Shown: piece by piece, positions 19,315 to 28,700 of the stretch
Numbering within the stretch: position 1 is the first letter of the stretch
Layout of the letters: the number at the start of each line of letters is the position of its first letter
Assembly (NCBI RefSeq): GCF_024519455.1
Contig: NZ_JALJRY010000024.1
Location: 1-64,000, forward strand
Direction: 5' to 3'
Length of the DNA stretch: 64,000 nucleotides
From: Streptomyces sp. STR69
Lineage (GTDB): Bacteria > Actinomycetota > Actinomycetes > Streptomycetales > Streptomycetaceae
Made by a program: the position numbers and the translations under genes
Notes under the pieces: model-generated
Databases searched by the model: none
What the model was told of the DNA's origin: nothing
The model's input: the letters and a program-made list of their open reading frames with translations, nothing else

Positions 19315-20031
19315 ATGTCCACGTACGGCAGCATCAGTGAGACACGATCACTCGCCCGCGGTGGCGGGCAACACCTGCTCGTCGCCGTGGACGAGCCGGA
19401 CAACGCCGAACTTCTGTCCACCACACTGGAGTTGGCCGGCTACCGGATCGGGACGGCCGGCAGCGGCACCGAAGTGGTGTCGCGGCTGGCGGAGCAACGG
19501 TTCGAACTCGTCGTCATCGACGCGGAGTTGCCGGAGATGGACGCCCTTGAGCAGGGCGGCCGACTTGTCACGCACCGCCCGCCCGTCCTGCTGCTCACCG
19601 CTTGGGACGCCCTGGACAGGCTGCTGCCCGAACTGGGCGCGGGGGAGCGGGACTACGTCACCAAGCCGTTCCGGATCGCCGAAGTGCTCGCCCGTATCCA
19701 GGTGTTGCTGCGTACCGGGGGTGGCGGCAGGGACGGTGCGCTGCACTACGCCGACCTGGTCCTGGACGACACCACCTGCCAGGCGCGGCGCGGCCGGCGC
19801 ACACTCGATCTCACGCCGGCGGAGTACCGGCTGCTGCGCCACCTCCTCGTCAACGCGCACAAGGTGCTGTCCAAGGAGCAGATCAGCCGGTACGTCTGGG
19901 GCGACTTCCGCGGCGACAACGCGATGGAGCAGCTGATCTCCCGCCTCAGGCGCAAGGTGGACCAGGAGGGAGCCGCGCTGATCCACACGCGCCGGGGCTT
20001 CGGCTACTGGCTCGGGAGGGCGGCCGGGTAG
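19315..20031 (+). CDS. OmpR/PhoB-type orphan response regulator
   Basis: 238 residues. Receiver domain about residues 19-130: acidic residues in AVDEPDN, phospho-acceptor Asp in LVVIDAELPEMD, Thr in LLLTAWD and Lys in DYVTKPF. The winged-helix output domain spans about residues 140-235 (LDLTPAEYRLLRHLLVNAHKVLSKEQISRYVWG ... RRGFGYWLG). No kinase gene adjoins. Expression probably from the repeat-containing promoter just upstream, possibly as a leaderless message. Confidence 0.9.
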   Translation: MSTYGSISETRSLARGGGQHLLVAVDEPDNAELLSTTLELAGYRIGTAGSGTEVVSRLAEQRFELVVIDAELPEMDALEQGGRLVTHRPPVLLLTAWDALDRLLPELGAGERDYVTKPFRIAEVLARIQVLLRTGGGGRDGALHYADLVLDDTTCQARRGRRTLDLTPAEYRLLRHLLVNAHKVLSKEQISRYVWGDFRGDNAMEQLISRLRRKVDQEGAALIHTRRGFGYWLGRAAG

Positions 20032-20129
20032 GGGGTGTTGAGGTTGTGCAGGTGGGCGATGTCGACCGCGTCGGCCGGAAGTAGGCTGCTCCAGGCTCGG
20101 CCTAGTCACTGGGGCAGGCTCGCCTGGGG

Positions 20130-20897
20130 GTGATCGACCTGATGGTTCGTCATGGGTCCGTGGGGGCGGCGCGTCGCGCGGGCAGAGTTCTGGGGCTGGT
20201 CGCTGCCGCGGCACTCGCGCTGACGGTGGTGCTCTTGTCGCCCTTCGCGCTGGAGGAGCTCTCCGACTCCAAGGGCGTGGACTGGGACAGGCTCGGTCAG
20301 GTCGGCGCGGCGTACGGCTTCACGTCGGCGATCGTCTCGGCGCTGGCGCTGGCCGGAGTCGCCGTTTCCCTGGGCGTCCAGAACCGGCAGGCCAGGGCGG
20401 ATCAGGTCCAGGGGATCCGCAGCTACTACCTTGAGCTGGTCCGCCTGGAACTCGACGACATGGCGCTGTTCCAGCCTGTCTGGGGCGACACGGACATCGT
20501 CGATCCGCATGAACGGAAGCGGCACGTCTATGCCGACCTCATGATGAACTACGCCTGGATGGGCTTCGAGATCGGGACCATTCGCGAGAGCCTGCTGCGG
20601 GACATGCTCGCCGGGATGTTCACCGGCGAGGCCGGGCGGCGCTACTGGATCCGGGCCCACGCCTCGTGGATCGCCAGTTCGTCGGGAAGCCGTGTCGGTC
20701 GTCGCTTCCTGGCCGTCGTGGGCGAGGAACACGCGAGGGCGGCGGCATCCGGACCTCCGACCCGCTCACCGATCGCTTCCCGCCCACCTGCCGTACCCGC
20801 CGTGGGGACGTCGCCCGCGTGGCGGGCATCGGTCGGCGTTCTGGCCGGTCTGGGCGCGGGCCTGGCGCTCGGGTCGCTGCTGCGGAGTCGCCGGTAG
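20130..20897 (+). CDS. DUF6082 family membrane-associated protein
   Basis: 255 residues from a GTG at 20130. Two hydrophobic segments near the N-terminus (VLGLVAAAALALTVVLLSPFAL and AAYGFTSAIVSALALAGVAVSLGV) lead into the cytoplasmic core that identifies DUF6082: RQARADQVQGIRSYYLELVRLELDDMALFQPVWG, then YADLMMNYAWMGFEIG and GRRYWIRAH. The C-terminal 80 residues are proline/arginine rich with a final hydrophobic stretch. Function of the family is unknown; it is common in Streptomyces. A strong hairpin follows at 20974. Confidence 0.75.
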   Translation: MIDLMVRHGSVGAARRAGRVLGLVAAAALALTVVLLSPFALEELSDSKGVDWDRLGQVGAAYGFTSAIVSALALAGVAVSLGVQNRQARADQVQGIRSYYLELVRLELDDMALFQPVWGDTDIVDPHERKRHVYADLMMNYAWMGFEIGTIRESLLRDMLAGMFTGEAGRRYWIRAHASWIASSSGSRVGRRFLAVVGEEHARAAASGPPTRSPIASRPPAVPAVGTSPAWRASVGVLAGLGAGLALGSLLRSRR

Positions 20898-20973
20898 GGG
20901 CGGCCGACCCCCGACGGGATGACCGCGGTGAGATTTTGCGGAGCAAATGTGGACGCGCTGTGCAGTGGACTGC

Positions 20974-21010
20974 GGGGCGGGGTCGCGGTGACGTGACCCC
21001 GCCCCCTTTT
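20974..21010 (+). terminator. Rho-independent terminator
   Basis: Perfect 11-bp stem GGGGCGGGGTC / GACCCCGCCCC, 10-nt loop, followed by CTTTT. Ends the DUF6082 transcript 77 nt past its stop. Confidence 0.75.
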
Positions 21011-21055
21011 GGTTGCGGCCGCGAGTCGCCGCCGTAACGCGCCCGTCGGTCAACT

Positions 21056-21074
21056 CTCAGGTAATTCACCTGAG
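21056..21074. promoter_or_regulatory. Palindromic operator candidate upstream of the P450 operon
   Basis: CTCAGGT and ACCTGAG are perfect 7-bp arms separated by AATTC. The 367-nt gap 20898-21264 holds only the terminator at 20974, this palindrome and further TCAGG-type half sites near 21138-21175. Position about 190 nt before the P450 start fits an operator or activator site for the operon. No regulator gene is adjacent. Confidence 0.45.
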
Positions 21075-21264
21075 GTAACCCTCCCTGACATCTCTGTCCG
21101 GTTCATGGCAACACTGACGATAGGTGATCTGGATCACGTCAGGTCGATGTCAGGCAACTGACCGGAAGGTGTCAGTCCGCTCTGTTTGCATGTGCTCATT
21201 GAGGCCTCGTTCCCAGTACCCCGCGTCCCGCCCCACGCGGAGCCCCCCACTACCGAGGAGAGAC

Positions 21265-22506
21265 ATGGCCGACACCCTGACCGGCACCGCGCCCGACACG
21301 GCCGCGACGGTCCCCGCCTACCCGATGCAGCGGGACGCGCGCTGCCCCCTCGCCCCGCCGCCGGCCGTGCACGGGCTGCGCGACGGGAAACCGATCGGCA
21401 GGGTCCGCATCTGGAACGGCGCCACGCCCTGGCTGATCACCCGGCACGCCGACCAGCGCGCCCTGCTCACCGACCCCCGCGTCAGCGACGACGACCTGGA
21501 ACCCGGCTTTCCCTACGTCAACGCGCACCGCGCCGAGATCGCCCCGCACACCCCGCGGCTGATCACCAACACCGACGCCCCCGAGCACACTCGGCTGCGC
21601 CGGACGGTCAACGCGCCCTTCCTCGTCAAGCGCATCGAGGCCATGCGGGCGCCCGTCCAGAAGATCGTCGACGAGCTGATCGACGACATGCTCGCCGGTC
21701 CCAACCCGGCCGACCTGCTCACGGCGCTCGCCCTGCCCGTCCCGTCACTGGTCATCGCCGAACTGCTCGGAGTGCCGTACGCGGACCACGACTTCTTCCA
21801 GCGCGGCAGCAGCATCGCGCTCGACAGCGCCGCCTCGCCCCAGGAGGCGCGGGAGGCGAGCGGTGCGCTGGCCGCCTATCTGGACAAGCTCATCGGGCTG
21901 AAGCTGGAGAACCCGGGCGAGGGTGTGCTCTCCGAGATGGCGGGCCGGGTCGAGACCGGCGAGATGACCCGCGCCGAGGCCGTCCACATGGGCGTCGCCA
22001 TGCTCATCGCCGGGCATGAGACCACCGCCACGATGATCAGCCTCGGCGCCCTCGCCCTGCTCCAGAACCCCGGCCAACTCGCCCTGGTGCGCGACACGGA
22101 CGACCCGAAGGTCATCGCCGGAGCGGTCGACGAACTCCTGCGCTACCTCACCATCGTGCAGACCGGCGTCCGCCGCGTCGCCAAGGCCGATATCGAGATC
22201 GGCGGCGTCACCATCCGGGCCGGCGAGGGCATGATCTTCGACCTGCACGCGGCGAACTGGGACCCCGAGGCGTTCCCCGAGGCCGACCGCCTGGACATCA
22301 CCCGCTCCGCCCGTCAACACCAGGCCTTCGGCTACGGCCCCCACCAGTGCCTCGGCCAGAACCTCGCCCGCCTCGAACTCCAGGTCGTCTACGGCACCCT
22401 CTACCGCCGCGTCCCGACCCTCCGACTGGCCGCTCCCATCGAGCAGTTGGCGTTCGACCGCACCGGCACGACGTACGGCGTGGCCTGTCTTCCCGTCGCC
22501 TGGTGA
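21265..22506 (+). CDS. Cytochrome P450
   Basis: 413 residues from the ATG at 21265 with GAGGAGAG upstream. I-helix oxygen-binding motif AGHETTATM near residue 252, ExxR region ELLRYL, and the haem-binding loop FGYGPHQCLGQNLARLELQ with Cys about residue 362. Soluble class I bacterial P450, resembling CYP105/107-type enzymes. It takes electrons from the ferredoxin and reductase encoded next in the same operon. The substrate is not evident; the terminal SDR suggests oxidation of the hydroxylated product. Confidence 0.95.
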   Translation: MADTLTGTAPDTAATVPAYPMQRDARCPLAPPPAVHGLRDGKPIGRVRIWNGATPWLITRHADQRALLTDPRVSDDDLEPGFPYVNAHRAEIAPHTPRLITNTDAPEHTRLRRTVNAPFLVKRIEAMRAPVQKIVDELIDDMLAGPNPADLLTALALPVPSLVIAELLGVPYADHDFFQRGSSIALDSAASPQEAREASGALAAYLDKLIGLKLENPGEGVLSEMAGRVETGEMTRAEAVHMGVAMLIAGHETTATMISLGALALLQNPGQLALVRDTDDPKVIAGAVDELLRYLTIVQTGVRRVAKADIEIGGVTIRAGEGMIFDLHAANWDPEAFPEADRLDITRSARQHQAFGYGPHQCLGQNLARLELQVVYGTLYRRVPTLRLAAPIEQLAFDRTGTTYGVACLPVAW

Positions 22507-22547
22507 CCACCTCCACGTCAATGCACAAGAGAGCAAAGGACACAGCC

Positions 22548-22745
22548 ATGAAGGTCGAACTCGACGAACCGAAATGCGTCGCCTCCGGGCAGTGCGTGGT
22601 CGCCGCCCCCGACGTCTTCGATCAGCGGGACGACGACGGTGTGGCCGTCCTCCTGGAGGAGCACCCCGGTGCCGAACTCGTGGCCGATGTACGGGAAGCC
22701 GTGGCGGTCTGCCCGGCCGCGGCCATCCGGCTGGTGGAGCAGTGA
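22548..22745 (+). CDS. [3Fe-4S]-type ferredoxin
   Basis: 65 residues: Cys10, Cys16 and Cys55 in EPKCVASGQC ... AVCPAA, with the second cluster cysteine of the 4Fe-4S pattern replaced by Ser/Gly, the hallmark of P450-partner 3Fe-4S ferredoxins. Its stop overlaps the GTG start of the reductase gene (GTGA). Carries electrons from that reductase to the P450. Confidence 0.93.
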   Translation: MKVELDEPKCVASGQCVVAAPDVFDQRDDDGVAVLLEEHPGAELVADVREAVAVCPAAAIRLVEQ

Positions 22746-23917
22746 AGCGGATCGTCGTCGTCGGAGCCTCGGCCGCCGGACTCGCGGCGGCCGAGACGCT
22801 CCGCCGCGAGGGCTACGACGGCACCGTCACCCTCGTCGGCGAGGAGTCCCATCTGCCGTACGACAGGCCGCCGTTGTCCAAGCAGGTCCTCGCCGCCGAG
22901 TGGGAACCGGACCGGGTCGCCCTGCGCACCCCGGCCGACCTGGCCGGGCACGACCTCGATCTGCGCCTCGGTGTCGCCGCGACCGCGCTCGACCTCACCG
23001 CGCAGGAGGTGTCGCTCTCGGACGGTGCGCAGGTGCCGTACGACGGGCTGATCATCGCCACCGGGGTACGTCCCCGGCGGCTGCCCGGCGAGGGCGCGCA
23101 CGTTCTGCGCACGCTCGACGACGCGCTCACACTGCGCGAACGGCTCGGTCCCGGGCGGCGGTTGGTCGTGGTCGGCGCCGGTTTCCTCGGCGCCGAGGCC
23201 GCCGCCGTGGCCTGGCGTCTCGGCGCTCAAGTGACCTTGTTGGAACCGGCATCCGTCCCCCTGGCGCACGCGGTCGGCGAGCAGGTCGGCCAGGTACTGG
23301 CCCAGGCCCACGTGGACCACGGCGTGAACCTGCGCACCGGGGTCTCGGTCACCGAGGTGACCGACGAGGGCGTACAACTCGCGCACGGCGAGGAGATCGA
23401 GGCCGACGAAGTGCTCGTCGCGATCGGCTCGTTGCCGAACACCGCGTGGCTCGCCGACAGCGGTCTGTCGGCGGGCGACGGAGTGGTGTGCGACGAGTAC
23501 TGCGAGGCCGCCCGGAACGTCTACGCGGCCGGTGATGTCGCCCGCTGGTACAACCCGCTGTTCGGTACGTCGATGCGGATCGAGCACCGCACCAACGCGG
23601 CCGAGCAGGGCATGGCCGCCGCCCGCAACCTTCTCGGCGCCGACACGCGCAGACCGTTCGCGCCCGTGCCCTACTTCTGGTCCGACCAGTACGACATGAA
23701 GATCCAGGCCCACGGCTATCTGCGCGGCCACGACGAAGTCGCCGTCGTGGAGGGGGACTTGGGCGAGCGGCGGTTCGTGGCCGCCTACCGCACCGGCGAC
23801 CGGCTCGCCGGCGCCCTCGCGGTCGGCATGCCCCCGAAAGCGATCCGCGGCTGGCGGTCGGCCATCGCCGCCGGAGTGAACTGGCAGGAGGCCGTCCATG
23901 GCGCAACGACCGTCTGA
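22742..23917 (+). CDS. NAD(P)H:ferredoxin reductase (FAD-dependent)
   Basis: 391 residues from the GTG at 22742. Two Rossmann dinucleotide sites: IVVVGASAAGLAAAETLR at the N-terminus (FAD) and LVVVGAGFLGAEAAAVAWRLG near residue 145 (NAD(P)H); also VYAAGDVARWYN and PYFWSDQYDMKIQ, typical of putidaredoxin-reductase-like enzymes. Overlaps both neighbours, so the P450, ferredoxin, reductase and SDR are one translationally coupled operon. Confidence 0.95.
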   Translation: MKRIVVVGASAAGLAAAETLRREGYDGTVTLVGEESHLPYDRPPLSKQVLAAEWEPDRVALRTPADLAGHDLDLRLGVAATALDLTAQEVSLSDGAQVPYDGLIIATGVRPRRLPGEGAHVLRTLDDALTLRERLGPGRRLVVVGAGFLGAEAAAVAWRLGAQVTLLEPASVPLAHAVGEQVGQVLAQAHVDHGVNLRTGVSVTEVTDEGVQLAHGEEIEADEVLVAIGSLPNTAWLADSGLSAGDGVVCDEYCEAARNVYAAGDVARWYNPLFGTSMRIEHRTNAAEQGMAAARNLLGADTRRPFAPVPYFWSDQYDMKIQAHGYLRGHDEVAVVEGDLGERRFVAAYRTGDRLAGALAVGMPPKAIRGWRSAIAAGVNWQEAVHGATTV

Positions 23918-24737
23918 GGAACCCCGCGACGTCGTCGTGGTCACCGGCGCCGGAGGCATGGGAACGGCGATCGCCCGCCGCCTCGGCAGCGGACGCACCC
24001 TGTTCCTCGCCGACGCCTCGCGCGGCCAACTCGACCGCACCGTGGCCGCGTTGCGCGCCGAGGGCTACGCGGCACACGGAGTCCTGACCGACATCTCCGA
24101 CCGTACGGCCGTCGAGAAGCTCGCGCAGACCGCGGCCGGCGAGGGCCGGGTCCTGGCCGTGGCGCACACGGCCGGGGTCTCCGCCTCGATCGCGTCGGCG
24201 CGGACGATCCTGGAGGTCGACCTGCTCGGCACGGTCCACGTCATCGACGCCTTCGAGGCGGTGGCGGGACGCGGCACCGCGCTGGTCGCCGTGTCCAGCA
24301 TGGCCGGGCACTACGCCTCGCTCAGCCCCGAGGAAGAGGCCGCCCTGGCCACGGCCCCGGCGGACGAACTCCTCTCCCTCGCCGCCGTCACGGCAGTCGG
24401 CGACGACTCGCTGCGCGCCTACATGGTCGCCAAACGCGCCAACCATGTGCGCGTGGAGGCCGCCGCGCTCGCCTGGAACCTGCGCGGTGCCCGCATCAAC
24501 ACCGTCAGCCCCGGCGTCGTCTCCACCGCGATGTCGAAGGCGGAGGCCGAATCGCCGCACGGCGGACACATGTTGAAGATGCTGGGCGACTGTGGAGCGG
24601 GACGCACCGGCACACCCGGCGAGATCGCCGACGCGGTCGCCTTCCTCACCGGCCCGCAGGCCCAGTTCATCACCGGTACCGATCTGCTCGTCGACGGCGG
24701 GCAGGCCGCGTGGGTGCGTCGACACATGCGGCACTGA
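23898..24737 (+). CDS. Short-chain dehydrogenase/reductase
   Basis: 279 residues. NAD-binding VVTGAGGMGTAIARRLG with the acidic selector in LADASR (NAD preference), Ser in VSSMAG, and the catalytic pair in YMVAKRANHVRVE. C-terminal FITGTDLLVDGGQAAW is the standard SDR ending. Start overlaps the reductase gene by 20 nt. Probably oxidises the alcohol produced by the P450. Confidence 0.92.
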   Translation: MAQRPSEEPRDVVVVTGAGGMGTAIARRLGSGRTLFLADASRGQLDRTVAALRAEGYAAHGVLTDISDRTAVEKLAQTAAGEGRVLAVAHTAGVSASIASARTILEVDLLGTVHVIDAFEAVAGRGTALVAVSSMAGHYASLSPEEEAALATAPADELLSLAAVTAVGDDSLRAYMVAKRANHVRVEAAALAWNLRGARINTVSPGVVSTAMSKAEAESPHGGHMLKMLGDCGAGRTGTPGEIADAVAFLTGPQAQFITGTDLLVDGGQAAWVRRHMRH

Positions 24738-24791
24738 CGGCCCCGCCCAGGACACCGGCCAGTCACAGCGGAAGGGCGGGTCTCGGTCGGT

Positions 24792-25688
24792 TCAGTCCCG
24801 TGACGTGAGAATGCTCAGCGCGTTCGCGGCCACGATGGCTCCAATGCCCGCCCACTCCGCCCAGCCCAGCCGCTGACCGAGGCCGATCCACCCGACCACG
24901 GCGGCGAGCACCGGGTTGACACTCATGAACAGCCCGAAGGCCGGAGCCGGCACCCGGCGCAGCGTGAACACATCGGCCAGATACGGCACCGCCGACGACA
25001 GCACCCCGGCCGCCACCGCACACCCGGCCGCCGCGAGCGTCGGCGGATGCCGGACGGCGACGACGATCCCGACCGGCAGGAACATCAGCGCGGACACTCC
25101 GGCCGCAGCCGCCGAACCCTGCGCGCCGGGGATGCGGTTGCCGACGGTCCGGTTGAGCAGGATGTACGACGCCCAGCAGGTGGCGGCGAGCAGCCCGAGT
25201 CCCATGCCCAGGTAGTCGGCCGAGGGGCGAGGCCGCATGAGCGTCACCACGCCCGCCGCCGCGATCAGCGCACAGCAGGCGTCCACGCGGCGCCGGGTCG
25301 CGGCCAGCGCGATGGACAGCGGGCCCAGGAACTCCAGCGTCACCGCCAGACCGAGGCCGACCCGGTCGATCGCGGTGTACAGGGACAGGTTCATCGTCCC
25401 GAACACCACCGCCAGCAGCAGGACCGGCCACCACTGCCGCCGGGTGAACTCGCGCAGTCGCGGCCTGCCCACGGCGAACAGGACGGCCGCGGCGACGTAC
25501 TGGCGCACCGCGACCACCCCCACCGGCCCGATGACGGGGAAGGCGAGGGAACCGAGCGCCGCACCGGTCTGGTTGGACAGCCCGCTGCCGGCCATGGTGG
25601 CCACCCCGGCGAGGCCCACCCGCGACGACCGAGCGGTGCCATGTGGCGTGGTGGGCGAGGGAGTTGTCGCTGCGGAGGCTCCAGGCAT
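24792..25688 (-). CDS. EamA/RhtA-type transporter (DMT superfamily)
   Basis: 298 residues with about ten hydrophobic segments in two EamA repeats, e.g. AALGSLAFPVIGPVGVVAVRQYVAAAVLFAVG and PAFGLFMSVNPVLAAVVGWIGLGQ. Resembles the threonine/homoserine exporter RhtA group. Divergent from a LysR gene across 68 nt, a common arrangement in which the LysR protein controls the exporter. Convergent with the SDR gene. Confidence 0.88.
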   Translation of the reverse strand: MPGASAATTPSPTTPHGTARSSRVGLAGVATMAGSGLSNQTGAALGSLAFPVIGPVGVVAVRQYVAAAVLFAVGRPRLREFTRRQWWPVLLLAVVFGTMNLSLYTAIDRVGLGLAVTLEFLGPLSIALAATRRRVDACCALIAAAGVVTLMRPRPSADYLGMGLGLLAATCWASYILLNRTVGNRIPGAQGSAAAAGVSALMFLPVGIVVAVRHPPTLAAAGCAVAAGVLSSAVPYLADVFTLRRVPAPAFGLFMSVNPVLAAVVGWIGLGQRLGWAEWAGIGAIVAANALSILTSRD

Positions 25689-25756
25689 GCTCCGATCGTG
25701 CGCCTCACCCGTACTTGCGCAAAATGCATGAGCCGGACGATCTATACGCTGGAGTC

Positions 25757-26611
25757 ATGGATCTGGAGCTGAGGCAGTTGCGCTGTCTCGTCGCGATCGT
25801 CGACGAGGGCACCTTCACGGACGCCGCCCACGCGCTCGGCGTCTCCCAGGCAGCCGTCTCCCGCACCCTCGCCTCCCTCGAACAGACCCTGGGCGTACGG
25901 ATGTTGAGGCGCACCTCCCGATCGGTGACCCCGACGAGCACCGGGCTGCGGGTGGTCGCGCACGCCCGGCGGGTCCTCGCCGAGGTCGACGACCTGGTCC
26001 GCGACGCCACCTCGGGCCACGCCCATCTGCGCATCGGCTACGCCTGGTCGGCGCTCGGCCGCCACACGCTCCCCTTCCAGCGCCGCTGGAGCCGGGCGCA
26101 TCCGGAGACCGACCTGCACCTGATCCGCGTCAACTCGGCCACCGCAGGACTCGGCGAAGGCGCCTGCGACCTGGCCGTGGTCCGCAGACCGCTCGACGAC
26201 CGGCGGTTCGAGTCGGCCATCGTCGGGCTGGAGCGACGGCTGTGCGCCATGGCCTCCGACGACCCGCTGGCCCGGCGCCGCTCGGTCCGGCTGGCCGACC
26301 TCGCCGGGCGGACCCTCCTCGTCGACCGCCGTACCGGCACCACGACCGCCGACCTGTGGCCGGCCGACTCCCGCCCGGTCACCGAGGACATCCACGACGT
26401 GGACGACTGGCTCACCGTGATCGCCACCGGCCGCAGCGTCGGCATGACCGCGGAGTCGACCGCCAACCAGTACCCGCGGCCCGGCGTCGTCTACCGGCCG
26501 GTGCGCGACGGCGAGCCCATCGCCGTACGGCTCGCCTGGTGGAAGGACGACCCGCACCCCGCCACCCAGGCCGTACTGGAACTGCTCACCGCGCTCTACC
26601 GCGAGACCTGA
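25757..26611 (+). CDS. LysR-family transcriptional regulator
   Basis: 284 residues from ATG 25757 with GGAG 5 nt upstream. The N-terminal winged helix-turn-helix (LRQLRCLVAIVDEGTFTDAAHALGVSQAAVSRTLASLEQTLGVRML) is canonical; the rest is the periplasmic-binding-type effector domain. Divergent from the EamA transporter, so that gene is the likely target. Confidence 0.92.
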   Translation: MDLELRQLRCLVAIVDEGTFTDAAHALGVSQAAVSRTLASLEQTLGVRMLRRTSRSVTPTSTGLRVVAHARRVLAEVDDLVRDATSGHAHLRIGYAWSALGRHTLPFQRRWSRAHPETDLHLIRVNSATAGLGEGACDLAVVRRPLDDRRFESAIVGLERRLCAMASDDPLARRRSVRLADLAGRTLLVDRRTGTTTADLWPADSRPVTEDIHDVDDWLTVIATGRSVGMTAESTANQYPRPGVVYRPVRDGEPIAVRLAWWKDDPHPATQAVLELLTALYRET

Positions 26612-26673
26612 GCCGCTCACCCCTTCGGCCCACGTCGGTGGCCACCGTCGGGCGCCCGCTCGACGCTGAGCCC

Positions 26674-28536
26674 ATGAGCCCTGGTCATGCCCACTCCTCG
26701 AAGCGGACGAGGATCGTCCTCCTGGTGGCCGTCGTCGTCGCGGCCCTCGTCACGGGCCTCGCGCTGCTGCCCGACACGTTCTCGGCGGACGCCGACGCGA
26801 GCGTCACAAGGGTCACCGCCGTGGGCGACGTGGGCAGGAACCTGCCGGTCACCAAGCCCACGATCGACTGCGCCGACCTGCTCCAGAAGGACTTCGGCGC
26901 CCTCGACGACGCGGCGACCTCCGTCGCCTCCGCGACCGTCGTGGCCAAGGGCGGTACGAACGCGTACGAGTACTGCGACGTCAAGGGCACCGTCGCCCCG
27001 CAGATCCAGTTCGAACTGCGGCTGCCGACACAGACGTACCGGCAGCGCTATCTCCAGGAAGGCTGCGGCGGCTACTGCGGGATGGTCGGCGTCAGTGCCC
27101 GGCCTGCCGCCTCCACCGGCTGCGTCCCCGTCACCGACGGCTCCTTCGCCCTCGGCCAGGACAACCAGGGCCATGTCTCCACCTCCGGCGCGGGCGGCGG
27201 CTCCGCCGAGGTCTGGGCGACGAACCCACAGCTCAAGGTGGACTTCGGCTACCGGGCCGAGCATGCCTTCGCCACCGCCGCGAAGGCGATCACCAAGGCC
27301 TTCTACGGCGCCGAGCCGACGTACTCCTACTACGACGGCTGCTCGGACGGCGGGCGCGAGACGCTGATGGAGGTGCAGCGCTACCCCGGCGACTTCAGTG
27401 CCGCCCTGGTCGGCGCCCCGGCCTTCAACCAGACCGCGCTCAACGCGATGCAGGAGGCGTATCTCTCCACCGTCGACTTCCGCGCGGACGGCTCGACGAT
27501 CCTGCCCGCCTCGAAACTCCCCATGCTCCACAGGGCCGTGATCGCGAAGTGCGCCGACCCCAAGCTGAACAACGACCTCATCCAGGACCCGGCGGCCTGC
27601 ACCTTCGACCCGGCGAGCCTCAAGTGCGCCGATAACAAGGACAGTTCGGGCTGTCTCACCGCCGAGCAGATCGACGTCGTACGGAAGGCGTACGCGGGCG
27701 TGACCGCACCGGACGGCACCCATCTCTACACCGGCGGCCAGCCCTACGGCTCCGAGGCCGCCTGGGAGGGGCTGTTCATTCCGAAGGCCGGTCAGGGGCA
27801 GAGTTCGGTGCAGCTGTACGGGATCGGCCTCGGGTTCCTGCGCTGGGTCGGCAAGTGGGAGGCCGACCCGACGCTGAAGCTCGACGGGTCGCTGTTCACC
27901 GTCGACACCTTCAAGGCGTACCAGCGCGAGGTCTCCGGGATCTACGACGCCACCGACCCGGATCTCACCAAGTTCCACCAGGCGGGCGGCCGGCTCATCC
28001 AGTGGCACGGGCTGACCGACCCCGACATCCCGCCCACCGGCACCCGGGCCTACCGCCAGGCCATGATCGACACCATGGGGCAGGGCGAGGTCGACGACTT
28101 CTACCGTCTGTACCTGTTCCCCGGCGTCAACCACTGCGGCGGCGGTGAGGGACCCGACAGCTTCGACCTGCTGAGCAAGCTGATCGACTGGCGGGAGACC
28201 GGGAAGCTGCCGGGCGCCGTCATCGCGTCCAAGACCAGCGGCGGCAACCAGCCCGGGGGACCGGCCGGCGGTCAGCTCGGCGGTGGCGACACGAAGGCCT
28301 CCGCGAGCAGCAGCGCGCCCACCGTCGAGTACACCCGGCCCGTCCACCCGTACCCGCAACTGGTCGCCTACGACGGCTCCGGCGACAAGAAGGACGCGGC
28401 CAACTACCGTGCCTACACGCCCGACAAGCTGCCCGACGACCACTTCAAGTGGGCCGGATCCTTCACCTCCGGCTACCAGGAGTGGTGCGACACGAAGGAC
28501 GGCAAGTCGATGAGCTGCACCCGTCACAAGCCGTAG
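26674..28536 (+). CDS. Tannase/feruloyl esterase family protein, secreted
   Basis: 620 residues from ATG 26674. An N-terminal hydrophobic segment (residues 13-32) is a signal peptide or anchor. The family's CS-D-HC arrangement is visible: Cys223-Ser224 in YYDGCSDGGRE and His-Cys in PGVNHCGGG, where the two cysteines normally form a disulphide joining the catalytic Ser and His; the Asp lies in GLTDPDIP. Ca-binding-loop-like DPAACTFDPASLKC is present. The family hydrolyses gallate or hydroxycinnamate esters outside the cell. A Gly/Ser-rich linker precedes the last 70 residues. Its position next to 4-oxalomesaconate pathway genes favours a tannase-like role. Confidence 0.88.
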   Translation: MSPGHAHSSKRTRIVLLVAVVVAALVTGLALLPDTFSADADASVTRVTAVGDVGRNLPVTKPTIDCADLLQKDFGALDDAATSVASATVVAKGGTNAYEYCDVKGTVAPQIQFELRLPTQTYRQRYLQEGCGGYCGMVGVSARPAASTGCVPVTDGSFALGQDNQGHVSTSGAGGGSAEVWATNPQLKVDFGYRAEHAFATAAKAITKAFYGAEPTYSYYDGCSDGGRETLMEVQRYPGDFSAALVGAPAFNQTALNAMQEAYLSTVDFRADGSTILPASKLPMLHRAVIAKCADPKLNNDLIQDPAACTFDPASLKCADNKDSSGCLTAEQIDVVRKAYAGVTAPDGTHLYTGGQPYGSEAAWEGLFIPKAGQGQSSVQLYGIGLGFLRWVGKWEADPTLKLDGSLFTVDTFKAYQREVSGIYDATDPDLTKFHQAGGRLIQWHGLTDPDIPPTGTRAYRQAMIDTMGQGEVDDFYRLYLFPGVNHCGGGEGPDSFDLLSKLIDWRETGKLPGAVIASKTSGGNQPGGPAGGQLGGGDTKASASSSAPTVEYTRPVHPYPQLVAYDGSGDKKDAANYRAYTPDKLPDDHFKWAGSFTSGYQEWCDTKDGKSMSCTRHKP

Positions 28537-28550
28537 TAGAAGCGGGTTCA

Positions 28551-28583
28551 CCGCCCGTCCATGGCCGGTCCATGGGCGGGCGG
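28551..28583 (+). terminator. Hairpin terminator of the tannase-family gene
   Basis: 14-bp stem CCGCCCGTCCATGG / CCATGGGCGGGCGG with one G-U pair and a 5-nt loop, 15 nt after the stop codon. Confidence 0.65.
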
Positions 28584-28640
28584 CGGCATGTCTGAGGTAA
28601 GTATGGGCTGAGCCATGCCTGCAATACGGCGGACAAAATT

Positions 28641-28671
28641 GTTGACAATCTTGTTTGGCTAGATTTAGGTT
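28641..28671 (+). promoter_or_regulatory. Promoter and operator of the GntR/gallate-type operon
   Basis: GTTGACAATCTTGTTTGGC (28641-28659) overlaps a consensus -35 TTGACA (28643-28648), with -10 TAGGTT at 28666-28671 after a 17-nt spacer. The dyad ATTGT-TG-ACAAT is centred on the -35. Related elements occur before the transporter at 33092 and the carboxylesterase at 55357, pointing to a common regulator, most simply the GntR protein encoded 30 nt downstream. Confidence 0.65.
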
Positions 28672-28700
28672 CGACAGGCACTCACTCAGGGAGGGCAACG

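Noticed and set aside
26617..28698. 693-codon open frame on the minus strand
   Set aside because: Antisense of the tannase-family gene, whose motifs, signal segment and terminator are convincing.
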